Assembly (NCBI RefSeq): GCF_003428645.1
Contig: NZ_QVQH01000033.1
Location: 1 to 43,163, forward strand
Reading direction: 5' to 3'
Length of the DNA: 43,163 bases
From: Geodermatophilus marinus
Lineage (GTDB): Bacteria; Actinomycetota; Actinomycetes; Mycobacteriales; Geodermatophilaceae
Part shown: positions 30,760-39,348 of the stretch, one piece after another
How positions within the stretch are numbered: position 1 is the stretch's first letter
Layout: each line of letters opens with the position of its first letter
The notes under the pieces: generated by a model
The model's database searches: none
Told to the model about the DNA's origin: nothing
Seen by the model: the letters and a program-made list of their open reading frames with translations, nothing else
Made by a program: the position numbers and the translations under genes

Positions 30760-32484
30760 TCAGCCCCCGGCGACCAGCTGCCGCAGCCGTTCGGTGTCCG
30801 CGTCGGTCCAGCCCGGCGGCTGGGCCACCTCCGCCCACGCGTCGGCGTAGTCGGCCTCGTACCGGTGGCCGTGCCCGTCCGGCACGCCGGTGGAGAACAC
30901 CAGGTCGGCCGTCACCTGCCAGAAGGTGACCACCGGCAGCCAGACCATCTCCGGGGACACGTCCGGCCCCCGCTCCCCCTCCAGCCAGTCGGGCCGGCTC
31001 AGCAGCAGCCGCGGTGACCACCACACGATCGGGTCGGAGGCGTTCTGCAGGTAGACGACCCGGGGCCGGTCCCACGGGCCGGGGGGCTCGGCGAGGTCCG
31101 GGGCCTCGTCGGCGAACCGCACGGTGCGGCCGTCCTCGACGACCGGCAGCCACTCCGGCGTACCGGCGTCCCGGTCGGCCACGAGCTCCCGCCACAGCTC
31201 GTTGAAGTTCGGCGGGCCGGCCCACACCACGCCGTCGGTGCGGTTGGCGATGTCGGCCAGCCCGCTGAAGGCGGCCTCCCCGCCGAAGGTCCCGAGGCTC
31301 TCGCCGAAGACGAGCAGCCGCGGCCGGTCCTCCGGCGGCAGCTGAGCCCACGCACCGTAGACGGCGTCGAACAGCGCCCGGCCGGCCTCGCGTGCCTTCG
31401 CCTGGTCGACCAGGAAGGACAACCAGCTGGGCAGGTAGGAGTACTGCATCGCCACCATGGCGGTGTCGCCGTTGAACGCGTACTCCAGCGTGGTGCTCGC
31501 CGCCGGGTCCACCCACCCGGTCCCCGTGGTGGTGACCACGGCCAGCACGGCCCGGTCCAGGCCCCCGGCACGCTGGAGGTCGCGGACGGCGACCGCCGCC
31601 CGGTCGGCGGCGTCCTCGGCGGTGGCGAGCCCGGCGTAGGCGCGCACGGGCTGGAGCGCCGGGCGGCCGGAGAACGCGGCCAGCTCCTCCGGCGTGGGGC
31701 CGGTGCCGACGAAGTTGCGGCCCTGCAGGCCCAGCGAGTCCCACGCCACCAGGGAGCCCGGGCCGCCGGACCGCTCGGGGACGGTGGGCTGCACCGCCCC
31801 CGCCTCGGTGCCGTCGTCGCGGACGCCGAACGCCGAGTTCGCCGCCTCGACCAGCCCCCCGAAGAGGACGCCGTTGAGCAGGAAGACCACCAGCGCGCCG
31901 GCCAGGACCACGCCCAGCGGCCGCGCGATGCGGCCGGGGAGCACCCGGCCCAGCGTCCGGACCAGCCACCGGCCCGTCCACCGGACGCCGCGGGCGACGG
32001 CGACCAGCCCCGCGAACACCAGCACCGCCACGACGACGACGCCGACGGCGGACCACCCCTCCGGCGGGTCGAGGCCCACCAGCCGGTGGATCTGCCGCTG
32101 CCAGCGCACCCCGAGCCACAGCGCGACCACGACGAGCACCGGACCGGCGACGGCCACCACCTGCCAGGCGCGGTGGCGGGCGGCGGCGGACAGCCGCCGG
32201 TCGGCGACCTCGGCGACGAACCAGGCGATCGCCACGCCCACGCCGTAGCCGATCGCCGCCGTGATGCCGGCGACCAGGCCCTGCAGCAGCCAGCCCCGGG
32301 GCAGCAGCGAGGGCGTGAGGGAGGCGCAGCCGAACACGAGGGCGCCGACGGTGCCGCTCCACGGGTACCGCGGCAGCCACCGGGTCCACGGGCGCCGGGG
32401 GCGCGGCTCGGCCCCGCCCGCCGACGACCGGGCGGGGACCTCCGGGCCGGGGTCCGGCGTCCGGGTGGCGGGTTCGGTGTCCAT
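30760..32484 (-). CDS. Membrane-anchored alpha/beta-hydrolase (Abhydrolase_9 family)
   Basis: A 574-residue protein. The N-terminal 210 residues contain about five membrane helices (TVGALVFGCASLTPSLLPRG; GLVAGITAAIGYGVGVAIAW) and the C-terminal part is the alpha/beta-hydrolase catalytic domain with nucleophile Ser396 in FGESLG, next to VVTTTGTGWVDP and MQYSYLPSWLSFLVD. Family members are widespread in actinobacteria, and their substrate is uncertain. I chose the ATG at 32484. It is convergent with the SnoaL-like gene and only 13 bases from it. Confidence 0.85.
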   Translation of the reverse strand: MDTEPATRTPDPGPEVPARSSAGGAEPRPRRPWTRWLPRYPWSGTVGALVFGCASLTPSLLPRGWLLQGLVAGITAAIGYGVGVAIAWFVAEVADRRLSAAARHRAWQVVAVAGPVLVVVALWLGVRWQRQIHRLVGLDPPEGWSAVGVVVVAVLVFAGLVAVARGVRWTGRWLVRTLGRVLPGRIARPLGVVLAGALVVFLLNGVLFGGLVEAANSAFGVRDDGTEAGAVQPTVPERSGGPGSLVAWDSLGLQGRNFVGTGPTPEELAAFSGRPALQPVRAYAGLATAEDAADRAAVAVRDLQRAGGLDRAVLAVVTTTGTGWVDPAASTTLEYAFNGDTAMVAMQYSYLPSWLSFLVDQAKAREAGRALFDAVYGAWAQLPPEDRPRLLVFGESLGTFGGEAAFSGLADIANRTDGVVWAGPPNFNELWRELVADRDAGTPEWLPVVEDGRTVRFADEAPDLAEPPGPWDRPRVVYLQNASDPIVWWSPRLLLSRPDWLEGERGPDVSPEMVWLPVVTFWQVTADLVFSTGVPDGHGHRYEADYADAWAEVAQPPGWTDADTERLRQLVAGG

Positions 32485-32605
32485 GTCGCGCTCCGCTCGC
32501 GGGAGCGCCGACGATAGCGACGCCGCGACCGGCCGGACTCCCACGCGGAGGATGAGACGGGCGGCCCGGGCGCGGGCGCACGACCACGGCCGGTGGCGGG
32601 CGCGC

Positions 32606-33451
32606 TCAGACGCGGGGTCGGCGGTACGCGGAGCGGGCCCACAGCCAGCCGAGGACGGTCAGGGCCAGGCACCAGGCGACGGCGGTCCACGTGGTCGACG
32701 CCTCGAGGGGACCGCCGCCGAGGAGTCCGCGGACGGTCTCGATCACCGGGGTGAACGGCTGGTGCTCGGCGACCACCCGGACAGCGGTGGGCATGGTGTC
32801 CACGGGGACGAAGCCGCTGCCCAGGAACGGCAGCAGCAGCAGGACCATCGGAGTGTTCGACGCGGACTCGACGGAACGGGCGGCCGCGCCCATCGCCACC
32901 GACAGCCAGGCCAGCATGAGCGCGAACAGGGCCGAGAAGGCCGCGAGCCCCAGCCAGTCCGGCCCCCGCGCCCCGGGCCGGTAGCCCAGCAGCACGGCCA
33001 CGCCCAGCACGCCGGCGGTGGCCAGCAGCGTCTGCACCACGGCGCCGACGACGTGCCCGCCCAGCACGGACACGGGCGCGACGGGCATGGTGCGCAGCCG
33101 GGTGGTGATGCCGCCGGTCATGTCCATCGCCACGCTGATCGCCGTGGACTGCGCGACGCTGGCCGCCGTGATCACCAGCACCGCCGGGAGGATGTAGGCC
33201 AGGTACGCCGCGCGTCCCGCCGCCCCCGGCGAGACGCCCGGGGCGACACCGGCGCCGAACGCCCCGCCGAACACGTAGACGAACAGCAGCAGCAGGACCA
33301 CCGGCGTGCCGACGATGAGCACGGTCAGCGAGGGGTAGCGGACCATCCGCAGCAGGCTGCGCCGGGACATCGTCGCCAGGTCCCCGGCCGCGCGGGCCGG
33401 GCCGGAGGGACCCGCGGGCAGGGGGGCCGGGGCGGGTGCGGCCGCGGTCAT
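32606..33451 (-). CDS. ABC-2-type exporter permease (DrrB-like)
   Basis: A 281-residue permease with six hydrophobic helices (LTVLIVGTPVVLLLLFVYVF; ILPAVLVITAASVAQSTAIS; LLLLPFLGSGFVPVDTM) and the ABC2 signature region MPTAVRVVAEHQPFTPVIET. Together with the ATPase upstream it would form a drug or lipid exporter of the DrrAB type. The ATG overlaps the ATPase stop (TGATG), so the two subunits are translationally coupled. Confidence 0.9.
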   Translation of the reverse strand: MTAAAPAPAPLPAGPSGPARAAGDLATMSRRSLLRMVRYPSLTVLIVGTPVVLLLLFVYVFGGAFGAGVAPGVSPGAAGRAAYLAYILPAVLVITAASVAQSTAISVAMDMTGGITTRLRTMPVAPVSVLGGHVVGAVVQTLLATAGVLGVAVLLGYRPGARGPDWLGLAAFSALFALMLAWLSVAMGAAARSVESASNTPMVLLLLPFLGSGFVPVDTMPTAVRVVAEHQPFTPVIETVRGLLGGGPLEASTTWTAVAWCLALTVLGWLWARSAYRRPRV

Positions 33452-34209
33452 CACGCCACCTCCGCCGCATCGCCGGGGGCGGTCAGGGCGAGGAAGACGT
33501 CGTCGAGCGAGCCGGTGTCGTGCGCGGCCTTGAGGCCGGCGGGGGTGTCGTGGGCGACCAGGCGGCCGCCGTGCAGGACGGCGACGGAGTCGGCGAGCTG
33601 GTCGGCCTCCTCCAGGTGCTGCGTGGTCAGCAGGACGCTGACGCCGCCGGCCACCAAGGCGCGCACCTGGTCCCACAGGTCGTGCCGGGCGCGCGGGTCC
33701 AGACCCGTGGTGGGCTCGTCCAGGAACACGACCTGCGGGCCGCCGACGAGCGTCATGGCCAGGTCGAGCTTGCGGCGCATGCCGCCGGACAGCTGCTGGC
33801 CGGGCGTGCGCACGGCGTCCGCCAGGCCGAGGCGCTCGACCAGCTCGGCCGTGCGGCGGCGCCCCTCCGCCCGGGGCAGGTGGAACAGGTCGGCCATGAG
33901 GCGCAGGTTCTCGGCCACGGTCAGCAGCGGGTCGACGGCCGACAGCTGACCGGTCACCCCGATCAGCCGCCGCACCGCCTGCGGCCGGCGGGCGACATCG
34001 TGGCCCAGCACGCGCGCGGTGCCGCCATCGGCGGGCAGCAGCGTGGCCAGGATCGAGACGGTGGTGGTCTTGCCGGCGCCGTTGGCACCCAGCAGGGCGG
34101 TCACGGTGCCGGTGGGCACCGTGAGGTCCAGGCCGGCGAGCACGGTGCGGTCGCCGTACCGCTTGGCGAGGCCGACGATGTCGATCGCCGGGGTCGGATC
34201 GGTGGGCAA
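33451..34209 (-). CDS. ABC transporter ATP-binding protein (DrrA-like)
   Basis: A 252-residue ATPase. Walker A GANGAGKTT (41-49), Q-loop in VTGQLSAV, ABC signature LSGGM, Walker B VVFLDEPTTGLDP and switch His in TTQHLEEADQLA are intact. The C-terminal part with DTPAGLKAAHDTGSLDDVFL is typical of DrrA. It begins at a rare TTG with GGAGGAG 7 bases upstream. The EXLDI gene lies 49 bases upstream in the same direction and probably shares the transcript. Confidence 0.92.
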   Translation of the reverse strand: MPTDPTPAIDIVGLAKRYGDRTVLAGLDLTVPTGTVTALLGANGAGKTTTVSILATLLPADGGTARVLGHDVARRPQAVRRLIGVTGQLSAVDPLLTVAENLRLMADLFHLPRAEGRRRTAELVERLGLADAVRTPGQQLSGGMRRKLDLAMTLVGGPQVVFLDEPTTGLDPRARHDLWDQVRALVAGGVSVLLTTQHLEEADQLADSVAVLHGGRLVAHDTPAGLKAAHDTGSLDDVFLALTAPGDAAEVA

Positions 34210-34258
34210 GGTCGCTCCTCCTGGCCGTACCGGGGGTCCCCCGGCGGCGCCGGGGGCG

Positions 34259-34777
34259 TCAGATGTCGAGGTCCTCGACCTCGGGCTCGGTGGCGTGGGC
34301 CTCCACCAGGGCGGCCAGCTCGGCCGGCACCGCCGCCCGCAACTCCTCGAACGTCGCGAAGACCTCGAGGACGGCCGTGGCGGGGGTCTGGCCCCACTGC
34401 TGGTCGGCGCTGACGTGCTTGCGCCAGCCGGTCAGCCGGCCCTCCGTGCCGGCGGTCCACACGAACCCCTCGGGGCGGGCGGTGTGCACGGCGAACTTCC
34501 CGGTGCGGGTGCGGTAGACGCGGTAGTGCTCGACGCTCTCACCGGTCGACCGGTTCCAGTCGGCCAGCAGCACGCCCTGGAAACGCTGCAGCCTCCCCGG
34601 TGCCACGCCGACCCGGACGGTGACCTCCTCGAAACCCGCGAGGCGCCCCTCCTCGACCTCGACGAGCCGGCGCAGGGCCCGGGAGATGGCCGCCGAGAGG
34701 TTGCCCCCGGTGAGCTCCTGCGCGCGCTGGAAGACGGGCAGATCCGCGTCGGAGACGTAGATCGTCTTGTTCGGCAC
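34259..34777 (-). CDS. EXLDI-family protein with ribbon-helix-helix-like N-terminus
   Basis: A 172-residue protein ending EPEVEDLDI, the C-terminal EXLDI signature of a family found beside DrrAB-type exporters. The first 45 residues look like a ribbon-helix-helix DNA-binding fold: strand KTIYVSD, helix DLPVFQRAQELTG and helix NLSAAISRALRRLVEVEE. The rest (WNRSTGESVEHYRVYRTRTG; FAVHTARPEGFVWTAG) is beta-rich and may bind the ligand. A GTG at 34777 is the best start; its leader is about 25 bases. It sits immediately downstream of a strong palindrome, suggesting autoregulation. Confidence 0.8.
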   Translation of the reverse strand: MPNKTIYVSDADLPVFQRAQELTGGNLSAAISRALRRLVEVEEGRLAGFEEVTVRVGVAPGRLQRFQGVLLADWNRSTGESVEHYRVYRTRTGKFAVHTARPEGFVWTAGTEGRLTGWRKHVSADQQWGQTPATAVLEVFATFEELRAAVPAELAALVEAHATEPEVEDLDI

Positions 34778-34802
34778 GGACCGATCGTAGCCATGTCGGA
34801 AG

Positions 34803-34824
34803 TATACGTACACGTCTACGTATA
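34803..34824 (-). promoter_or_regulatory. Palindromic operator/promoter of the EXLDI-exporter operon
   Basis: TATACGTA (34803-34810) and TACGTATA (34817-34824) are perfect inverted repeats around CACGTC, which itself contains ACGT, so nearly the whole 22 bases are symmetric. On the minus strand TTGCTA (-35) and TATACT (-10) lie 16 bases apart and overlap the palindrome's two ends, so a bound protein would block polymerase. Confidence 0.6.
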
Positions 34825-34897
34825 GCAAGGGGCGTGCGCGCGGCCGCGCGGGTCGCTGCGCGCGTACGGGCGGGTACCGCGACCGGCCTCCGCCGCG

Positions 34898-37033
34898 TCA
34901 GACCTCCGCGCGGTTCCGGAGCGCGTCGGTGAGCAGGGCGACCAGCGCCTCGAGCTGCACGTCGGCCGAGGAGGCGACCTCCTCGTCGGACCCGTCCAGC
35001 GCCCGGGCGGCGAGGCCCGCCTTGCTGTCGATCAGCTCGGCGATCCGGGCGTCGATGGTCTGGGCCGCGATGATCCGCCACGCGGTGACCGGCTCGGTCT
35101 GCCCGATGCGGTGGCTGCGGTCGATCGCCTGGGTCTGCTCCGCGTCGGTCCAGGACAGCTCGGCCAGCACGATGTTCGACGCGACCTGCAGGTTCAGCCC
35201 CACACCGGCCGCCGTCAGCGAGCAGACGGCGACCGCGACACCGGGGTCGCCCACGAACGCGTCGATCTGCCGCTGCCGGGCCGACGGCGTCTGGTCCCCG
35301 CGGATCGAGGAGTACCGGACCCCGAGCCGGTCGAAGGTCTCCTCGGCGGCGTCCATCACGTCGACGTGCTTGGCGAAGAAGACGACCTTGCCGGCGCTGC
35401 GGGCGAGCTGGGCCGCGTAGTCCGCGGCCAGGCCGGCCTTGGCCCGGCCGATGCGGCGCATCATGCCGAACACGTTCTCGCCGGCGTCGGTGCCGGTCGC
35501 GTCCTTGAGCTCCCACCCGGCCACGGTTCGGACGAGGGCGTGGTCGATGCCCTCGACCTCCGTCGCGCCCGAGCGGGCGGCCAGCGCCGACTCGTAGCGG
35601 GCCACCAGCCGGCGGGCGAGGTCGCGCTCGGCCGCGCGGATCGACCGGCCGGCCGCCCCGTCGAGCTCGACGGGCAGGTCGGCGACGCGGCGGGCGGGGA
35701 TGTCGGCGGCCACGTCGACCTTGCGGCGCCGGACGATGCCGCGGTCGATGACGGCCTGCCGCGCCGCGGGGTAGAAGCCGGGGTCCGCGGGGGTCAGGCC
35801 GGCCTCCTCCAGGGCGTCCATGAGCTCGCCGATCGGCTGGGACTCGTCGATCCAGCCGAGGAACTGCCAGATGGACCGGAAGTCCTCGATGTCGTTGATC
35901 AGCGGGGTCCCGGTGAGCGCCATCAGCAGCGGCCGCGCCGTGCGCGACCGGATGCGGTCGGACAGCGCCAGGACGTGCTGCGAGCGCTGGGCGGTCTTGT
36001 TCTTGATGAAGTGCGCCTCGTCCACGACCATCCCGCGGAAGCCGAAGGCCCCCAGCCAGCCCACGTGGCGGTCGAGCACCTCGTAGTTGACGACGACGAC
36101 GTCGGCGAAGCCGTCGACGGTCTCGCCGTCGCCCTGCACCACGGTCGCCGAGCGGTGCGGGATCCAGCGGGCGGCCTCGCGCGCCCAGTTGGTCTTGACG
36201 ACGTTCGGGACGACGACCAGCAGGGGGTAGGCATCGGCGGCCTCGGCGGCGAGCAGCGACTGGGCCGTCTTCCCCAGCCCCGGCTCGTCGGCGAGCAGGA
36301 AGGTCCGGTGGCCGGCCGCGGCCGCGGCGACGAGCCGGCCCTGGTGCGGCATCGGCTCGAGCTCCGCCGGGGCGAACCGGTCGGTCGGCTCGGGCAGCTC
36401 CAGGCACGCCGGCGCGCCGCCGCCGGCGCGCTCGAAGGAGTTCAGCAGCGGGCCGAGCAGTTCCCACCCGGCCAGGCGACGGGGCCGGGACGGGCGCTGC
36501 GGGACGGCGGAGAAGTCGGGTGCGAGGAAGGGGTTGGCCAGCTGCCGGGAGACCACCGACTGCGGCACCACGCGCCGCTCCTCGCCGGCCGGGGGCTCGG
36601 CGGGCGGCACCGGCGCGACGTCCTCGGGTACGGGCTCGATGCCGGCGTCGCGCAGCAGGTCGGCCTTGACCTCGCGGGCCCGGTCGGAGACGACGGCGTC
36701 GTCGGCGAGCAGTGCGAGCAGCCTGGAGTCCCGGACGGCCGTCGTCGCGAGGACGGTCGCGATGCCGTCCAGCCGCTTGAGCCGCTCGGCCCGCTGGCCG
36801 TCGCTGCCGCCGGCCTCCAGGACGCGGGCGCGCTCGTCCCGCAGCAGGAGGGCGACGGCCTGGAAGGTCGCGCGCACGGTGGGCGTCACGCGACCGCGCC
36901 GGGTGGCCGCCTCGACCTCGCGGGCGGTCCGGGCGAGCAGCGCGACGACGTCGCCGCGCTGGCGGACCGGTCGCTGCTTCCGCGGGGCGGCGGGACGGCG
37001 AGCGCCCCTCTGGCGCTGGCCTGCTCGAGCCAC
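34898..37033 (-). CDS. SNF2-family DEAD/DEAH helicase
   Basis: A 711-residue superfamily 2 ATPase. After a basic lead (about 1-180) come Walker A DEPGLGKT (249-256), VVDEAHFIKN (DEAH at 338-341), MALTGTPLINDIEDF, and the second RecA domain with KVVFFAKHVDVMDAAEE, SLTAAGVGLNLQVAS and DRSHRIGQT. The layout is a stand-alone Swi2/Snf2 remodeller of the bacterial HepA/RapA-like group; function here is unknown. GTG at 37033 has GAGGAGG upstream. No restriction or phage-defence partner is adjacent. Confidence 0.88.
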   Translation of the reverse strand: MARAGQRQRGARRPAAPRKQRPVRQRGDVVALLARTAREVEAATRRGRVTPTVRATFQAVALLLRDERARVLEAGGSDGQRAERLKRLDGIATVLATTAVRDSRLLALLADDAVVSDRAREVKADLLRDAGIEPVPEDVAPVPPAEPPAGEERRVVPQSVVSRQLANPFLAPDFSAVPQRPSRPRRLAGWELLGPLLNSFERAGGGAPACLELPEPTDRFAPAELEPMPHQGRLVAAAAAGHRTFLLADEPGLGKTAQSLLAAEAADAYPLLVVVPNVVKTNWAREAARWIPHRSATVVQGDGETVDGFADVVVVNYEVLDRHVGWLGAFGFRGMVVDEAHFIKNKTAQRSQHVLALSDRIRSRTARPLLMALTGTPLINDIEDFRSIWQFLGWIDESQPIGELMDALEEAGLTPADPGFYPAARQAVIDRGIVRRRKVDVAADIPARRVADLPVELDGAAGRSIRAAERDLARRLVARYESALAARSGATEVEGIDHALVRTVAGWELKDATGTDAGENVFGMMRRIGRAKAGLAADYAAQLARSAGKVVFFAKHVDVMDAAEETFDRLGVRYSSIRGDQTPSARQRQIDAFVGDPGVAVAVCSLTAAGVGLNLQVASNIVLAELSWTDAEQTQAIDRSHRIGQTEPVTAWRIIAAQTIDARIAELIDSKAGLAARALDGSDEEVASSADVQLEALVALLTDALRNRAEV

Positions 37034-37737
37034 GAACTCCTCCTCACGTGCCGGGCACGGTCGCCCCGGCAGCACGCTGCACCGCCCGACGGGCAGGCCG
37101 GGAACGCCCGGCGCGGCCCCGGCGCCCGGGGCGGTGGCCCCGGGACCCGCGCCGCGGGCCGCATCGGGCCCTGCCGGCCCGGTGGGCCCTGCGCGGCCTC
37201 GGCGGACCTCGCGGCTGTCGCTCAGCCGCCGCTCGGGTGAGCGGGTCACCACGGGACGCGGGGGCAGGGTGCGAGGACCGGGGCTCGGTCCTCGCGTCGG
37301 TACCTCTCGGTGTCAACGCATCGGAGAGTACGCAATTCCCGCTCGCCGCCCGCACCTCGTCCCGCCCGGACGGGTACCCGGGGGCGCGTGGGGCCGGTGG
37401 GGCCCGCTCCCCCCAGCGGGCCCGCACGCGGGTGGCGGGGGCCTGGACCCGGGCGCCGCCGGCCACCACGACCCCGACCGTCGTCCGGGCGGGCAGGCGC
37501 GCGGCGGACCGCTCCGACGACGCTGCGTGACCGCCGCCCGTGGGTCGGCGGGATGGCCCGGGCGCGGGGCCCCGCGCGGTTCCCGGGCGCGCCGGCGCGC
37601 GGGACCCTCGTCCCGTCAGCCGCGCCCGGCGGGGGCCCGGCGCCGGACGCTTCCGCAGGAGCCCACCGCGCACCTGCCCGGGCGCTGGGCACCCGGCCCC
37701 GGACCGCGCCCCCGTGACGAGGACCGAGGAGGACGGC
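37034..37737. other. 704-base region without a convincing gene
   Basis: The open frames here are Arg/Pro-rich and on both strands, typical of shadow frames. One notable structure is a perfect 10-bp stem with a 5-base loop at 37271-37295. The stretch separates the helicase from the small genes at 37738. Confidence 0.4.
37271..37295. repeat. Perfect hairpin in the geneless region
   Basis: GCGAGGACCG (37271-37280) pairs with CGGTCCTCGC (37286-37295) around GGGCT. There is no T-run, so it may be a structural element or a bidirectional terminator rather than a classical one. Confidence 0.35.
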
Positions 37738-37926
37738 ATGGACGTCGGCGAGCTGACCCGCCTGCTCGGGGAGGCCGAGGAGCACCACAGCCGGTACGAG
37801 GCGACCGCCCCGCCGCACCACTGGTCGGGCTGGTACGCCGGCTACATCGTCGCGCGCCTGGACGGCAGGACCGAGGACGAGGCCGTCGCCGCGGCCACCC
37901 TCGGCACCGAGGGAGCACGGCGCTGA
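37738..37926 (+). CDS. Small hypothetical protein
   Basis: A 62-residue protein, DVGELTRLLGEAEEHHSRYE, then APPHHWSGWYAGYIVARLDG and RTEDEAVAAATLGTEGARR. The centre (HHWSGWYAGYIVAR) is conserved-looking and aromatic, the ends are helical and acidic. GAGGAGG is 6 bases before the ATG. I recall similar short proteins in related actinobacteria but no function. Confidence 0.65.
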   Translation: MDVGELTRLLGEAEEHHSRYEATAPPHHWSGWYAGYIVARLDGRTEDEAVAAATLGTEGARR

Positions 37927-37969
37927 CCCGGACCGCCGCGTCCACCCACCCACCGGAGGGAGCCGTGCC

Positions 37970-38152
37970 ATGAGCACCGGACCGCAGGACCCCGGCAGCC
38001 GCGGTGGGCCCCGGACCCCGGGGGCGCAGAGCGCGGCGGATCGGCCCACCGACGCCCTCACCCAGGAGGACGCCGAGGCGCGGGCCGACATCGAGGAGGA
38101 CCGGCGCCGGCAACGGGCGCTGGACGAGGCGGAGCTGGGCGGGGAGGCCTGA
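37970..38152 (+). CDS. Small acidic hypothetical protein
   Basis: A 60-residue protein with a Gly/Pro-rich start (STGPQDPGSRGGPRTPGAQS) and an acidic helical end (TQEDAEARADIEEDRRRQRA; LDEAELGGEA). GGAGGGAG lies 7 bases before the ATG. It follows the 62-residue gene after 43 bases and is probably on the same transcript. No family is recognised. Confidence 0.55.
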   Translation: MSTGPQDPGSRGGPRTPGAQSAADRPTDALTQEDAEARADIEEDRRRQRALDEAELGGEA

Positions 38153-38163
38153 ACCCCGCGCCG

Positions 38164-38430
38164 TCAGGCGCCCGCGCGCGGCCCGGGGGCGGTCCACCCC
38201 GGTCTCCCGGAGCCCGGTGACGGCCAGGGACGCGGCCGGTCGGGTACGGCTCGATCCCGGCGTCCTCGGTCGGGGCCGCCACCACCGGCCAGCCGACCGG
38301 CCCGAATGCGGACGATGCGCTCGGCCAGCTCCGTCCGGCGGGACGGGTCCTCCGGCTCCTGGACCGCGACCCGGCCCCGGTACAGGTGCCGGTCGTCGAC
38401 GGTGATGTCCGTCGGACCGGGCTCGGCCAC
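38164..38430 (-). CDS. Possible small hypothetical protein
   Basis: An 88-residue frame whose first half (PTDITVDDRHLYRGRVAVQE; PSRRTELAERIVRIRAGRLA) has a plausible fold, while the rest is Pro/Arg-rich and may be read-through from a lost stop. It starts at a GTG without a clear ribosome site. It would be convergent with the 60-residue gene. Support is weak. Confidence 0.35.
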   Translation of the reverse strand: MAEPGPTDITVDDRHLYRGRVAVQEPEDPSRRTELAERIVRIRAGRLAGGGGPDRGRRDRAVPDRPRPWPSPGSGRPGWTAPGPRAGA

Positions 38431-38510
38431 GGGCGGGTCCGGGTCGACCGCGGCGACGACGCGCCGCGCGCCGGGCCCGGTGACGCGGCACCGCCTCGGG
38501 CTCCGACGTG

Positions 38511-38664
38511 TCTAGACTCGGCCCCGGTCGCCGTCGTGCCTCTGCTTCGTTCTCGGACGTCCGCAGTCGTCTCTGCCTGACGTTCCTCTCGGTCCTGCCG
38601 GTCGGTGCGGCGACCCGGGACCGGCGGTCGTCGGCCCTGACACGACAGCACGGAGGAGAACGAC
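38511..38664 (+). promoter_or_regulatory. Promoter and long 5' leader of the cold-shock gene
   Basis: A TAGACT -10-like element lies near 38511-38518, with no good -35, followed by roughly 145 untranslated bases before the ATG. Cold-shock mRNAs often carry such long structured leaders that control translation with temperature. I infer the leader from its position; secondary structure was not computed. Confidence 0.35.
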
Positions 38665-38868
38665 ATGGCCCAGGGCACTGTGAAGTGGTTCAACGCGGAG
38701 AAGGGCTTCGGCTTCATCGAGCAGGACGGCGGCGGCCCCGACGTCTTCTGCCACTTCTCGGCGATCTCCGGGACCGGCTACCGGTCGCTGGACGAGGCGC
38801 AGCGGGTCGAGTTCGACGTCACCCAGGGCCAGAAGGGCCCGCAGGCGGAGAACGTCCGCGCGCTCTGA
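38665..38868 (+). CDS. Cold-shock protein (CspA family)
   Basis: A 67-residue OB-fold RNA chaperone. It has [20 protein letters not shown] with RNP1 KGFGFI (13-18) and RNP2-like VFCHFSAI (27-34), where Cys replaces the usual Val. It binds single-stranded RNA or DNA and melts structures. GGAGG lies 9 bases before the ATG. It is a single-gene transcript ended by a strong hairpin. Confidence 0.93.
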   Translation: MAQGTVKWFNAEKGFGFIEQDGGGPDVFCHFSAISGTGYRSLDEAQRVEFDVTQGQKGPQAENVRAL

Positions 38869-38878
38869 GCGGACGACG

Positions 38879-38914
38879 GGAGGGGGCACGGCGACGCGTC
38901 GCCGTGCCCCCTCC
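38879..38914 (+). terminator. Transcription terminator after the cold-shock gene
   Basis: The segment is a perfect inverted repeat of 18 bases per arm (left arm 38879-38896, right arm 38897-38914) with no spacer, so about 16 pairs and a 4-base loop would form. There is no T-run, as is common for GC-rich actinobacterial terminators. It starts 10 bases after the stop codon. Confidence 0.65.
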
Positions 38915-38980
38915 TCGCGTCGGTGGCCGGGGTGCCCGCCGCGGACGAGACTGGGGGGACCCCCGGCGGAGGAGCTCGCG

Positions 38981-39283
38981 ATGATGACCGTGGTGACGAC
39001 GACCCGGCTGCGCCCGGGCGGGGAGTCCGAGTGGGACGCGGCCGTGCGTGCCCGGTTCGAGTCGGCGCACGACCGGTCGGGCTGGGTGTCGGGCCAGCTC
39101 CTCACCCCCGCGGACGACCCCCGCACGCGGGTCCTCGTCGGCACCTGGCAGAGCCGGGCCGACTGGGAGGCCTGGCACTCCGACCCCGCCTTCCTCGAGC
39201 AACGCTCGACGCTCGAGCGGCTCGAGGAGGAACCCAGCCGCACCGAGTGGTTCGAGGTGGTGGCCGACGCCCGCCGCGGCTGA
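38981..39283 (+). CDS. Antibiotic biosynthesis monooxygenase-fold protein
   Basis: A 100-residue dimeric alpha/beta-barrel protein (ABM fold). MTVVTTTRLRPGGESEWDAA, GWVSGQLLTPADDPRTRVLV, GTWQSRADWEAWHSDPAFLE show the typical strand-helix arrangement and the WxxxADWEAWHxxPAF signature. Members oxidise or degrade small aromatic compounds or heme; substrate is unknown here. GGAGGAG lies 9 bases upstream of the first ATG. Confidence 0.82.
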   Translation: MMTVVTTTRLRPGGESEWDAAVRARFESAHDRSGWVSGQLLTPADDPRTRVLVGTWQSRADWEAWHSDPAFLEQRSTLERLEEEPSRTEWFEVVADARRG

Positions 39284-39348
39284 CCGGCCCGCCTCGTCCG
39301 GTCCGCCGCACGCCCCGGCCCGCGCCGCGGCACCCCCGGGCGGGTCCC

